Assembly (NCBI RefSeq): GCF_947648125.1
Contig: NZ_CANSMR010000036.1
Location: 1 to 64,000, forward strand
Origin: an uncultured Bradyrhizobium sp.
GTDB taxonomy: Bacteria; Pseudomonadota; Alphaproteobacteria; Rhizobiales; Xanthobacteraceae
Length of the DNA stretch: 64,000 nucleotides
Direction: 5' to 3'
The position numbers and the translations under genes were made by a program. The notes below the pieces were generated by a model, which did not search any database, was not told the DNA's origin, and saw nothing but the letters and a program-made list of their open reading frames with translations. Position 1 is the stretch's first letter. The number at the start of each line of letters is the position of its first letter. This document shows, one piece after another, positions 16,793-25,811 of the stretch.

Positions 16793-17481
16793 CGCGCTAG
16801 AGTACTATGAAGTTATGGGCCGTCGCAGCGGGCGCTGCCAAAATATCGAAAACAACCCCATGCAAAGTAGCGGCAGCGGCCGGCGTTCGACCAAACAACT
16901 TGACACGTCGGGCAACTCAGAGATACATTTCTAATATTCCGAATTCGCGCAAGTGTCCCTTGCCCAAGGCCGTGCACATTTGCGGGCTTCTGCAACTGAC
17001 GCTCCCACGCTAGCGGGCTGGAGCGGGAACGCGCGTTATTCGCGGCCGCAGCCTCTCGTCGAGGACGCGGACTCATTAAGGCGCAGCCACAACCGGATTG
17101 ACGCGAGTTGAACAAATGCAAGGTAGTTGGCGGCGAGCCTGTCAATGGCTCGGCTGTCAGGCTCAACTGGTCGCTATGCACCCGAAAGCGGACCTATTAC
17201 GCTTACCTTGAGTTTTGTCGTTCATGACCCAAAGCGGACTCAGTGCCTGTACGCAACACTTGTGTTGCGCGGCGTGTAGGTAGCTGACGCGTAACGTTGT
17301 GCGCTGCAATATTTGCTTGATGGCGCCATACGTATTCCAGAATTTCAGTTGACCACGGAGACCTTATCGATCGCCTTGTCGCCTGGGCCATGAAGGGCAC
17401 CGACGAAGCATCGGCCGCTTGACAAAGGTGGGCGTTGGATCATCGTTCATAAGAGCTATTGGTTGTAGAGGACGTGTCCGC
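16793..17481. other. Intergenic region, 689 bases, left flank of a less GC-rich block
   Basis: No protein with recognisable family features is seen on either strand. Base composition looks less GC-rich than the flanks. The stretch around 17160-17240 contains short phrases (for example AAAGCGGAC, twice) like those seen again at 20640-20670, suggesting common intergenic debris. The only well-formed element is the inverted repeat at 17252-17269. Confidence 0.45.
17252..17269. promoter_or_regulatory. 18-bp inverted repeat, candidate operator
   Basis: The sequence CGCAACACTTGTGTTGCG has two perfect 8-base arms around a TT centre. It lies 213 bases before the enoyl-CoA hydratase-like start, and no terminator lies between. 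The size suits a dimeric regulator site (for example LuxR-, GntR- or LacI-type), but the regulator is unknown and none is encoded nearby. Confidence 0.4.
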
Positions 17482-18279
17482 ATGACTGCGTCGCAGCACG
17501 AATTAGTGCTTTACAATCGGGACGAGCACGTGGTCACAATCACGCTCAATCGGTCCGAGAAGCGCAACGCATTCAACGCGGAGCTTGTCAAAGAACTAAG
17601 GGCTGCACTGCTTCGGTTTGAGGCCGATGATGATGCATTCGTCGCCGTTCTGACCGGCTCAGGGCCCTGTTTTTCGAGCGGGGCCGACGTCGGCGAACGA
17701 CAGATGCGATCCGTTGCGGAGTTCGATCGACTTGGCGGTCCACAAGAGCCGGATGCTCACACGGCCGATCTTCTCGCTCGACTGCCGAGGTCGAAGCCGA
17801 TCGTTGCAGCGGTACACGGGGTCGTGATGGGGCTGGGTATAGGTGTCGCTTTCGAGTGCGACTTGGTCGTTGCCGATAGCCAAACACGTTTTCAGATCAC
17901 CGAAACACCACGCGGGCTCGGCGGTGCTCGCTTCTGGGCTTTGCTCCATTTCTGCGGCGGAGGCAGCTTCGCGACGGAAGTGGCGCTCACCGGGCGCTTT
18001 TTTTCGGCTGCGGAAGCGGCCGCGGTGGGGATCGTCGGTTCTATTGCTCCGCCCGGTTCGGTCGTCGAGACAGCTACAGCTCTCGCCCGCCAGATCGCAG
18101 CCAATCCGCCTCTAAGCGTGCAAGCAACCGTACGAGCACGCCGCTGGTTCATGGATCAAGCTGAGCGAGCGGCGATGGCGATTACCGATCCGATGAAGCT
18201 TTATCTGACAGAAGACTTTCGCGAAGCGCTCGCAGCGCACCTCGATAAACGTAAGCCGCGGCCTTTTCGGGGACGATGA
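17482..18279 (+). CDS. Enoyl-CoA hydratase/isomerase-family protein (CaiD-like)
   Basis: This 265-residue crotonase-fold protein acts on a CoA thioester. The oxyanion-hole segments are FSSGADVGE and GVVMGLGIGVAFECDLVVA. Two glutamates aligning with the hydratase catalytic pair seem present, one in FQITETPRG and one in ATEVALTG, so hydratase-type activity is plausible. ATG 17482 follows GAGGACG; the in-frame region from 17419 is not family-like. Its stop overlaps the ligase start (ATGA), giving a tight operon. Codon use is visibly less GC-biased than in the flanking backbone genes, a sign of separate origin. Confidence 0.87.
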   Translation: MTASQHELVLYNRDEHVVTITLNRSEKRNAFNAELVKELRAALLRFEADDDAFVAVLTGSGPCFSSGADVGERQMRSVAEFDRLGGPQEPDAHTADLLARLPRSKPIVAAVHGVVMGLGIGVAFECDLVVADSQTRFQITETPRGLGGARFWALLHFCGGGSFATEVALTGRFFSAAEAAAVGIVGSIAPPGSVVETATALARQIAANPPLSVQATVRARRWFMDQAERAAMAITDPMKLYLTEDFREALAAHLDKRKPRPFRGR

Positions 18280-20165
18280 GTTGCTCCAATCTCGTGCATG
18301 CAAGTTCGGGGCGTACCGAGATGAATTGGTTCAAATCACTTTGGGGTGGCGCTGCCAACCCCGGTCGATCGGATAACGAGACGATCCAGCAGCGAATACG
18401 GCGCCATGTCGAGCGTCGTGGCGGTACTCCCGCAGTCTGGTTCGCCCCCGATCAATTCTGCAGCTATAGCCAGATGAACGAGAACGCTACTGTCATTTCC
18501 CAAGCGTTGAAGTCTGCGTCAGGCGCATCAAGTCCTCGGGTGTGCTTTCCAATGCCTCGCGGCTCGTCTGCGCTCTATGGGTTTCTAGGCGCAATCGAGT
18601 GCGGTACCTGCTGTCCACTGGACGGAAAGCTCAGGCAAAACGAGTTTGACGAGGCTTACTCGGTCCTGCTGCCGGATGTCGTGCTGAGCAGCGAACCTCA
18701 ATCGATAGGCGTGAAAGTAGCCGCCGCCGCAGGCATAGCAATCGTCATCTACGAGGTTTCCTCCGATCACGGGAACTGCCGCATCATCGACGTGAAGCCC
18801 GCCAAAAACGTGCGGCGTGCTGATCGTCTCATGACCTTGACGTCGGGAGAAGCGCCGGCCGTTCTGATGCGCACATCCGGGACGACAGCGCAGCCCAAGC
18901 TCGTCGGGCTTACGCATGCCAATGTTCTGGCTGCGGCAGACACGATGCGGGTGGCGTTCGAACTCACCGAAGGCGATGTTTGTATTACGCCTATGCCGTT
19001 GCATCACGTGCATGGGTTGATAGCGGCAGCCCTTTCAGCGCTCTCTGCCGGCTCATCGATCCATTGCTGCGAAACGTTCTCGCCTCGCTCGTTCGATCAG
19101 GCATTACGGGACTACGCGCCGACCTGGCTTACGGCAGCGCCCGCGCTGCACATCGCTATGAGCGACTACTATGCGGGACAAAATTCTAGGCCGAGTATTC
19201 GTACGCTGCGATGCTTTCGCTCGTCGTCCGCGCCGCTTCCGCCTGCATCGATAGCGCGTTTGGAAGAGCTGTACGCCGCGCCGCTGTTGGAAACGTATGG
19301 GCTCACCGAGACCGCCTCAACCTTGTGTTCGAATCGACTGCCTCCAGGGAAGCGCAAACCCGGCTCGGTTGGACAAGCAATTAGCGCGGACTTGAAAATC
19401 GTCGATCCGGAGGGGCGTGAGTTACCTGCGGGCCAGGACGGCGAGGTGATCTTGAAAGGTCCCGGTGTGATCAGCGAGTACGTCGGAACTCAACCAGCGG
19501 ACGCGTTTATCGACGGCTACTTGCGCACCGGCGACATCGGACGCGTCGACGGAGACGGTTATTTGTACATCGTTGGTCGATTGAAAGAGGTCATCAAGAG
19601 GGGCGCGCACTCAGTCTTTCCGCTGGAGATAGACAACGCATTGCTGGATCATCCGGCTGTCGCCGAGGCGGTGACGTTCTCGATCCCTCACCCTACCCTC
19701 GGCGAGGACGTTCTCACCGCCATAGTGCCGAAAGCAGGTTCCGTTGTACTTCCGTCAAGCATCCGTGAAAGTGCTGCCGAGGTCTTGAGTGGCTATAAAG
19801 TACCGACGCGAATTCTCGTAGTCGAAGCAATACCCCGCAATGCTATCGGGAAGGTGATGCGGCGCGATGTGCCGTCCCTATTGGCGAAACAGCTGGCGCC
19901 CGCTCGGATAGCGGCGACCCAACCCACCGAGCAGATACTACTGGCAATTTGGCTGGAGATCATCCAACGCGATGACATCGGCGTCACAGACAACGTTTTC
20001 GAGTTCGGCGCAGATCCGCTCCGAGCCGAGATGGCTGCGGCCAAGATTGATCAGCGCTTCGGCGTCCGCTTTTCGTTGAAACAGATTTTCGCACAACCGA
20101 CGGTGAAGGAGCAAGCTGAGCTCCTCGATAACAAGGGTGCGCATCGTGCCGGCCTACCAGCTTGA
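18276..20165 (+). CDS. AMP-forming acyl-CoA ligase with C-terminal carrier domain lacking its serine
   Basis: This 629-residue enzyme has an adenylate-forming domain (about 40-530) and a carrier-protein-like domain (about 550-620). The ATP-binding loop reads RTSGTTAQPKLVGLTH, with Ala-Gln where Gly-x is usual. YGLTET, the hinge region RTGDIG and GRLKEVIKRG, and the C-terminal lysine in RNAIGKVMRRD are all present. The carrier motif, normally GGxS, reads FGADPLRAE: Pro581 (codon CCG at 20016-20018) replaces the phosphopantetheine-bearing Ser. The carrier therefore cannot be loaded in the usual way. The start at 18276 overlaps the previous stop; ATG 18321 is an alternative. It probably activates a carboxylic acid for the adjacent hydratase-like enzyme. 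Confidence 0.87.
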   Translation: MSCSNLVHASSGRTEMNWFKSLWGGAANPGRSDNETIQQRIRRHVERRGGTPAVWFAPDQFCSYSQMNENATVISQALKSASGASSPRVCFPMPRGSSALYGFLGAIECGTCCPLDGKLRQNEFDEAYSVLLPDVVLSSEPQSIGVKVAAAAGIAIVIYEVSSDHGNCRIIDVKPAKNVRRADRLMTLTSGEAPAVLMRTSGTTAQPKLVGLTHANVLAAADTMRVAFELTEGDVCITPMPLHHVHGLIAAALSALSAGSSIHCCETFSPRSFDQALRDYAPTWLTAAPALHIAMSDYYAGQNSRPSIRTLRCFRSSSAPLPPASIARLEELYAAPLLETYGLTETASTLCSNRLPPGKRKPGSVGQAISADLKIVDPEGRELPAGQDGEVILKGPGVISEYVGTQPADAFIDGYLRTGDIGRVDGDGYLYIVGRLKEVIKRGAHSVFPLEIDNALLDHPAVAEAVTFSIPHPTLGEDVLTAIVPKAGSVVLPSSIRESAAEVLSGYKVPTRILVVEAIPRNAIGKVMRRDVPSLLAKQLAPARIAATQPTEQILLAIWLEIIQRDDIGVTDNVFEFGADPLRAEMAAAKIDQRFGVRFSLKQIFAQPTVKEQAELLDNKGAHRAGLPA

Positions 20166-20409
20166 TCAGTTTCCTCCTGACATCGACCCGTCGTGCTGGA
20201 TTGCGCCGTGTGCAACGATCATAGGAAATTTGGTCGTCGGCTCCGGATCGAGCATCTGGTTCGGATCAGTGGCGCGAGGCGACAACGAGCCGATCGTTAT
20301 TGGTGAACGGATCAACATCCAGGATGGATGTATCCAGCACAGCGATCCTAGCAGCCCGTTGCGTATCGGAAACGATACAACGGTCCGCGTTCGCTCATCT
20401 CGGGCGTGA
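20137..20409 (+). pseudogene. Hexapeptide (gamma-carbonic-anhydrase/CaiE-like) gene, truncated
   Basis: The first ~82 residues match the left-handed beta-helix of gamma-carbonic-anhydrase-like proteins: SSIWFGSVARGDNEPI, then IGERINIQDGCIQHSD and IGNDTTV. The expected continuation (G-H-x-V, with zinc-binding His residues) is missing. From about 20385 the sequence belongs to a different gene tail and the frame ends at 90 residues, against a usual 170-200. The GTG start overlaps the ligase by 29 bases. The order hydratase, ligase, hexapeptide protein resembles caiD, caiC and caiE of carnitine operons, and also occurs in other CoA pathways. It is almost certainly non-functional. Confidence 0.8.
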
Positions 20410-20548
20410 TGCGGAGGCCCGTGAGGCGGTGGCGCGCCTGCTCGAGGTTGATCCTGCCTTTACAATATCTTCGTGGATCGCCCGGGGCGGGCAATCAAAC
20501 GCGAAGCTGTTGATCGAGGGGCTTCGGAAAGCGGGATTGCCCGAATAA
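20385..20548 (+). pseudogene. C-terminal tail fragment of a TPR/adenylate-cyclase-type gene
   Basis: A 53-residue tail in a different frame from the hexapeptide gene reads FAHLGRDAEAREAVARLL, then SWIARGGQSNAKLLIEGLRKAG, and stops at 20548. I recognise this as the end of the TPR-bearing adenylate/guanylate cyclase-like proteins that are numerous in Bradyrhizobium. No 5' part is present. It marks the right side of a recombination junction near 20385. Confidence 0.6.
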
Positions 20549-20709
20549 ACCAGCCGGCATCGACGAAGTGATCGAATAGAACCCCTTTTTGCTGCGCCGC
20601 ATGAGTCCGAAATTGGGCCCTTCTCGGAAGTCCGACAACGTCCGCTTTCGCGCCGCTCTTGGGGGACAAGCGGACATCGCTTCACGCGGTTAATTTATGA
20701 GTACGCGGC

Positions 20710-22044
20710 CTAGCTCCCGCCCCGCTCCTTGCGCAGCCGCTGCCAGTAATCCAGCCGCTTGCGGATCTCGCGCTCGAAGCCGCGGTCGGGCGGATCGTAG
20801 AAGGTCTGGCGACCGAGTGCTTCCGGGAAATAGTCTTGGCCGGAGAACGCGTCGGGCGCGTCGTGATCGTATTGATAGCCGGAGCCGTAGCCCTCCGACT
20901 TCATCAGCTTGGTCGGCGAATTCAGGATGTGCTTCGGCGGCAGCAGCGAGCCGCCCTGCTTTGCGGTCTGCATCGCAGCACCGAACGCCGTGTACACCGC
21001 GTTCGATTTCGGCGCGGTGGCGAGATAGACCACGGCCTGCGCGATCGCGAGCTCGCCCTCGGGTGAGCCCAGGAAGTCATAGGCATCCTTGGCGGCGTTG
21101 CAGACCGCCAGCGCCTGTGGATCGGCCAACCCGATATCCTCGACGGCCATGCGCACCACGCGCCGCGCCAGGAACAGCGGGTCCTCGCCGGCATCGAGCA
21201 TGCGCGCGAGATAATACAAGGCCGCGTCCGGATCGGAGCCACGCACCGACTTGTGCAGCGCCGAGATCAGATTGTAGTGACCGTCGGCCGACTTGTCGTA
21301 GATCGGCGCGCGGCGTTGCAGGATGGCCTGCAACTGCTCGGCGTTGAACACCTCGCCCTTGCGCGCGGCGCGCCAGACCTCTTCGGCAAGCGTCAGCGAG
21401 GCACGGCCGTCACCGTCGGCCATCCGCACCAGCACGGCGCGCGCTTCCGCATCGAGCGGCAGGGCCTTGCCCTCGATCTTCTCGGCATTGGCAAACAGCC
21501 GTTCGATCGCAGCCGTATCGAGCGAGTGAAACACCAGCACGCGGGCGCGCGACAGAAGCGCCGCGTTGAGCTCGAACGACGGGTTCTCGGTGGTGGCGCC
21601 GACCAGCACCACGGTGCCGTCCTCCATCACCGGCAGGAAGGAATCTTGCTGCGCGCGGTTGAACCTGTGCACCTCGTCGACGAACAAGAGAGTGCCCTTG
21701 CCCATCTCGCGCCGGGCACGGGCGGCATCGAACGCCTTCTTGAGATCAGCGACGCCGGAGAACACCGCGGAGATCTGCTCGAAATGCAGCTCGGTTGCGT
21801 CGGCCAGAAGCCGCGCCACGGTGGTCTTGCCGGTGCCGGGCGGCCCCCAGAACACCAGCGAGCCCAGCGTGCGCGTCTCCAGCATGCGGGTCAGCGCGCC
21901 GTCGGGGCCGAGGATGTGATCCTGACCGACGACATCGGCCAGCGTGCGCGGGCGCAGCCGGTCCGGCAGCGGGTGTGGCGCATCTTGCTCCATCCCCGCC
22001 GCAGCAAAGAGATTGCTGGCTTCGTACGGTCTCTTGGGGCTCAT
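20710..22044 (-). CDS. rarA: Replication-associated recombination protein A (AAA+ ATPase)
   Basis: This 444-residue AAA+ ATPase acts at stalled replication forks together with SSB. Walker A is GPPGTGKTT (about 67-75) and Walker B FVDEVH (about 121-126). The sensor region VGATTENPSFELNAALLSRARV and the C-terminal block YQYDHDAPDAFSGQDYFPE are characteristic of RarA/MgsA/WRNIP1. Its ATG overlaps the stop of the upstream protease gene by 4 bases (22041-22044), so the two are co-translated. The product usually forms tetramers. Confidence 0.95.
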   Translation of the reverse strand: MSPKRPYEASNLFAAAGMEQDAPHPLPDRLRPRTLADVVGQDHILGPDGALTRMLETRTLGSLVFWGPPGTGKTTVARLLADATELHFEQISAVFSGVADLKKAFDAARARREMGKGTLLFVDEVHRFNRAQQDSFLPVMEDGTVVLVGATTENPSFELNAALLSRARVLVFHSLDTAAIERLFANAEKIEGKALPLDAEARAVLVRMADGDGRASLTLAEEVWRAARKGEVFNAEQLQAILQRRAPIYDKSADGHYNLISALHKSVRGSDPDAALYYLARMLDAGEDPLFLARRVVRMAVEDIGLADPQALAVCNAAKDAYDFLGSPEGELAIAQAVVYLATAPKSNAVYTAFGAAMQTAKQGGSLLPPKHILNSPTKLMKSEGYGSGYQYDHDAPDAFSGQDYFPEALGRQTFYDPPDRGFEREIRKRLDYWQRLRKERGGS

Positions 22045-23453
22045 CCGCCGAGCGTCACGTTGATCTGCTGGCCGCCGCGCACCAGCGTGATGCGCCAGAC
22101 CCGCGACCCCGCCTTCGATACCTTATCGAGGTCGGTGGTTCGTACGATCTTCTCATTGTTGACGGCGAGAATGATGTCGCCCTTCTGGAAGCCGACGTTG
22201 GCAGCGGTGCCGTCATCGGCGAGCTCGGTGACGACGACGCCCTCCGCGCCGGCATCGAGATGCAGCTCATCGGCCAGCGCCGGCGAGATGTTGGCGACCC
22301 TGGCGCCCTGGAACGGCGAACGCGCGGTCAGCACGATCTCGTCGCGGTTGGTATCGGGCGCGGTCTCGAGCGGCACGGTGAGCTTCACCGGCTTGCCGGC
22401 GCGCTGCACCTCGATCTCCGCGCTGCCGCCGAGCGGACGGGTCGCGAAGCGGTAGTCGAACGCGTTGGGATCGTCGATTGGCGTGCCGTCGATTCCGACG
22501 ATCAGATCGGACAGTTTGAGCCCGGCCTTCGCCGCCGGGCTGTTCGGCGCGACATTGGCGACCAACGCGCCGGTCGGCAGCTTCAGCCCGAGCGTCTCCG
22601 CGATCTCCGGCGTGACGGCCTGCAGCCGCGCACCGAGCCATGGCCGCTTCACCGCCTTGCCGCCGCTCTTGGCGGAGGCCACCACCACCCGCACCATGTT
22701 GGCGGGGATCGCGAAGCCGATGCCCTGCGAGCCGCCGGAGCGCGAGAAGATCGCGGTGTTGATACCGGCGAGCCGGCCGGTCATGTCGACCAGCGCGCCG
22801 CCCGAATTGCCGGGATTGATCGCCGCGTCGGTCTGAATGAAGAATTGATAATCCGTGATCCCGACTTGAGTACGCGCCAGGGCCGAGATGATGCCGTGCG
22901 TCACGGTCTGGCCGACGCCGAACGGATTGCCGATCGCCAGCACGACGTCGCCGACCTGCAGCTGGTCCGAATTGGCGAAGTCGAGCGTCGCGAACTTCTC
23001 CTTGTTGGTCCCCTTCAGCCGCAGCACCGCGAGGTCGGTGCGGCTGTCCTTCAGCACGATCTCGGCCTCGTATTCGCGCTTGTCGGCGAGCGAGACCTTC
23101 ACCTGGTCGGCGCCCTCGATCACGTGATTGTTTGTGACCACGAGGCCGGAGCCGTCGACCATCACGCCGGAGCCGAGCGAGCGCTGCATCTGCTCAGGCT
23201 GCTGCCCCGGGACGCCGAAGAAGCGGCGGAAGATCGGGTCGTCCAGAAACGGATTGCGGTTCTGCACCGTCTTGGCCGCGTAGACGTTGACCACCGCCGG
23301 CTGCACCCGCTGCACGATCGGCGCATAGGACAGCTGCAACTCGGCCTGCGAGGACGGCACGCGACGGTCCTGGGCCGCGGCCGGGGACAGATTCCCCATG
23401 AAAGCCAATGTGCACAGAGCGGATAGGGCAGCGAAGCGGACGGGTCGGAGCAT
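22041..23453 (-). CDS. Do-family (DegP/DegQ-like) periplasmic serine protease
   Basis: This is a 470-residue periplasmic protease/chaperone. A signal peptide covers residues 1-27. The catalytic triad is His110 (NNHVIEG), Asp140 (SRTDLAVL) and Ser217 (GNSGGAL). Two PDZ domains follow, at about 275-365 and 385-470, for substrate binding and oligomer assembly. The ATG at 23453 has a GAGGTGAGA ribosome site and starts the signal peptide; the longer frame does not. The gene overlaps rarA by 4 bases. DegP, DegQ and MucD cannot be told apart from sequence alone. Confidence 0.93.
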   Translation of the reverse strand: MLRPVRFAALSALCTLAFMGNLSPAAAQDRRVPSSQAELQLSYAPIVQRVQPAVVNVYAAKTVQNRNPFLDDPIFRRFFGVPGQQPEQMQRSLGSGVMVDGSGLVVTNNHVIEGADQVKVSLADKREYEAEIVLKDSRTDLAVLRLKGTNKEKFATLDFANSDQLQVGDVVLAIGNPFGVGQTVTHGIISALARTQVGITDYQFFIQTDAAINPGNSGGALVDMTGRLAGINTAIFSRSGGSQGIGFAIPANMVRVVVASAKSGGKAVKRPWLGARLQAVTPEIAETLGLKLPTGALVANVAPNSPAAKAGLKLSDLIVGIDGTPIDDPNAFDYRFATRPLGGSAEIEVQRAGKPVKLTVPLETAPDTNRDEIVLTARSPFQGARVANISPALADELHLDAGAEGVVVTELADDGTAANVGFQKGDIILAVNNEKIVRTTDLDKVSKAGSRVWRITLVRGGQQINVTLGG

Positions 23454-23743
23454 TCTCACCTCTCGTGGAAACGCCGGAATATAGGCGTGTTCGCCGGGCA
23501 ATTGAAGGGCACCCGGCCGGATAACTGGGCCCCGCTTGACCGGTGCAAAACCGCCGGCAGCCGCGTTGAAGCGCGCCGCCAAGCTTCTATGATGACTGTC
23601 ATCTCACTGCGCCGCTCCGCTTGTTGCCCGCGGACAACAAGCGGAACTGCGATGCCTGGAAGGGCTGTCGTGCGTCAGTCACGATCAACTCCTAGGACGA
23701 TTTGGTGAGTGAGTGGGGACTTCAAACACAACAGGGGTGCACA

Positions 23744-25342
23744 ATGGGTGCGACAAAAGTTGGTGCAATCGCCATCGGGCTTGCAGGGGCGCTCGCTGCC
23801 TCGCCGGCCTATTCGCAATCGGCCGGAGGTGGCAGCGACGCGGAGATCGCGCTGCTGAAGCAGCAGCTGAAGATGCTCGAGCAGAAACTCGACAAGCTGC
23901 AGAAGCAGACCAATGCCAATACCGCGACCGCAGCCAGCGCAAACGCCAACGCGAAGGCGGCGGATGCGAAGGCCGCGCGCGTCGCAAGCGCCAACGCCGC
24001 GATCCCGGTCAAGGGCCCGGTCGCGCCGTCGGGCGTCGTGGTGACCATGCCGAACAACCGGCCGACGATCTGCACTGCGGATGAACAGAACTGCGTCGCG
24101 ATCACGAGCCGCGTGCACTGGGATGTCGGCGGCTACGACTATCGTCCGAACACCGCAGCCACCTCGCCGCAGAAGCTCGACAGCGGCGAGAACCTCCGCC
24201 GCGCGCGCATCGGCATCGTCGGCAAGTTCTTCGGCGACTGGAATTACGCGCTGATCTACGACTTCGGCGGCTCGGCCGACGGCTTCGGCGGCACGGCCGC
24301 AGGATCGCTACCCGGCGGCGGCACCTCCGGTGTCGAGAACGCCTATCTGAGCTACACCGGCTTCAGGCCGTTCGGCGGCAAGATGGCCATCGAAGGCGGC
24401 ATCATGGACATCCCGTGGACGATGGACGAAGCCACCAGCTCCAACGACATCCTGTTCATGGAGCGCGCCTCGGTCGGCATCATCGCACAGAACATCGCGG
24501 CCGGTGACTTCCGTTCGGGCGCCGGCACCCGCTGGTGGAACGACCAGCTCTGGATCGGCGGCTATGTCACCGGACCGACGACGGGCGCAATTCACTCCGC
24601 ATCCTCAGTCACACCGGCCGGCACCTCCGAGCAGTATGGCGGCGTCATCCGCGTCGCCGGCAATCCGATCAGCGGCAAGGACTACTCGGTGCATATCGGC
24701 GCCGATGCGGAATGGCTGGTCCAACCGCCGCGCAGCCAGCTGACACAGGCGCAGACGCTCACGCTGAACGACCGGCCCGAGCTGCGCATCGACCCGACGA
24801 CGCTGATCTCGACCGGTGCGATCGCCAACGTCTCGGGCGCGCAGGTCTACGGCGTCGAAGCGGCCGCGACCTATGGCTCGTTCATCGCACAAGGCGAGTA
24901 CTATTGGTTCAATGTCGACCGCTCCGCGAATACCGGGCTGCCGCCGTTCGGCGCGCCGAGCCTGAAATTCGACGGCGGCTACGCGCAGGTCGGCTACGTG
25001 CTGACCGGCGAGAACCACGCCTACAATCCGGCAACGGCCTCCTACGGCGGCATCAAGCCGCACGATCCATTCTCGCTGGCCGGCGGCGGCATCGGCGCCT
25101 GGGAAATCGCCGGCCGCGTCAGCACGATGAACCTCAACGACCAGGTCGGCCAGGCCGTCGGCGTTGCCGGCGGACGGCAGACCGTCTACACCGCCGCGCT
25201 GAACTGGTACGTCAACAACAACGTCCGCTTCATGCTGAACTACCTGCACGGCGACGTCACCAAGCAGGCCTCGGCGACCTCGCCTGCGGATGCCGGCTCG
25301 AAGTTCGACGCGGTCGCGCTGCGCACGCAGGTTGCGTTCTGA
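23744..25342 (+). CDS. OprP/OprO-type outer-membrane porin
   Basis: This 532-residue protein has a signal peptide (residues 1-25, ending AYSQ) and then a short coiled coil (ALLKQQLKMLEQKLDKLQKQ), which typically tethers trimeric porins at the cell surface. The rest is beta-barrel-like, with alternating aromatic and polar residues, and ends VALRTQVAF with the C-terminal phenylalanine of outer-membrane proteins. It matches the phosphate-selective porin O/P family in layout; substrate specificity is not shown. ATG 23744 opens the signal peptide. A terminator follows at 25371. Confidence 0.85.
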   Translation: MGATKVGAIAIGLAGALAASPAYSQSAGGGSDAEIALLKQQLKMLEQKLDKLQKQTNANTATAASANANAKAADAKAARVASANAAIPVKGPVAPSGVVVTMPNNRPTICTADEQNCVAITSRVHWDVGGYDYRPNTAATSPQKLDSGENLRRARIGIVGKFFGDWNYALIYDFGGSADGFGGTAAGSLPGGGTSGVENAYLSYTGFRPFGGKMAIEGGIMDIPWTMDEATSSNDILFMERASVGIIAQNIAAGDFRSGAGTRWWNDQLWIGGYVTGPTTGAIHSASSVTPAGTSEQYGGVIRVAGNPISGKDYSVHIGADAEWLVQPPRSQLTQAQTLTLNDRPELRIDPTTLISTGAIANVSGAQVYGVEAAATYGSFIAQGEYYWFNVDRSANTGLPPFGAPSLKFDGGYAQVGYVLTGENHAYNPATASYGGIKPHDPFSLAGGGIGAWEIAGRVSTMNLNDQVGQAVGVAGGRQTVYTAALNWYVNNNVRFMLNYLHGDVTKQASATSPADAGSKFDAVALRTQVAF

Positions 25343-25370
25343 GGCGATCTGATTGTCGTCGATAACAATG

Positions 25371-25400
25371 GCCGGGAGCGACACACCGCTCCCGGCTTTT
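25371..25400 (+). terminator. Rho-independent terminator after the porin gene
   Basis: A 9-bp perfect stem GCCGGGAGC (25371-25379) pairs with 25388-25396 around an 8-base loop and is followed by TTTT. It ends the porin transcript and lies 14 bases before the convergent HxlR-family gene's stop. Confidence 0.85.
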
Positions 25401-25414
25401 CTAGTAGCGAATTG

Positions 25415-25795
25415 TCAGGCCGCGCGTTTCGACTTCTTCACGACGACTTCCGGCGCCGGCGCGCAGGACAGTCGCTCCTGATGGCCCTCGCCCCAGGCTT
25501 TCAAAATATCGATCACCGGACGCAGGCTCTCGCCGAGTTCGGAGAGCGTGTATTCGACCCGCGGCGGCACCTCGGCGTAGACCTTGCGGGTCACGAGGCC
25601 GTCGTCCTCCAGCGCCCGCAGCTGCTTGGTCAGCATGCGCTGGGTGATGCCGGGCATCCGCCGCCGCAACTCGCCGAAGCGCTGGGTGCCGGCCTGCAGG
25701 TGATACAAGATCACGCCCTTCCATTTGCCGTCGATCAGGTCGAGCGCGGCCTCGACCGCGCAGCCCGGCCGGCGCGCAAAATTCTTCCGTTTCAT
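25415..25795 (-). CDS. HxlR-family winged-helix transcriptional regulator
   Basis: This 126-residue protein is a DNA-binding regulator of the HxlR/YodB/QorR family. The core LDLIDGKWKGVILYHL, then RRRMPGITQRMLTKQLRALEDDGL, is the winged helix with its recognition helix. Cys12 sits in PGCAVE, the position of the redox-sensing cysteine in YodB-like members. The basic tail VVKKSKRAA is unusual. It is divergent from a quinone oxidoreductase-like gene with 118 bases between starts, the standard arrangement for a regulator controlling a quinone or aldehyde detoxification gene. Confidence 0.92.
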   Translation of the reverse strand: MKRKNFARRPGCAVEAALDLIDGKWKGVILYHLQAGTQRFGELRRRMPGITQRMLTKQLRALEDDGLVTRKVYAEVPPRVEYTLSELGESLRPVIDILKAWGEGHQERLSCAPAPEVVVKKSKRAA

Positions 25796-25811
25796 CTAAT
25801 ATTTCCCAATA

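Noticed and set aside
16813-17181. Open frame of 122 codons on the minus strand in the 16.8-17.5 kb spacer
   Set aside because: It has no family features, no ribosome site and mixed composition; it is treated as intergenic.
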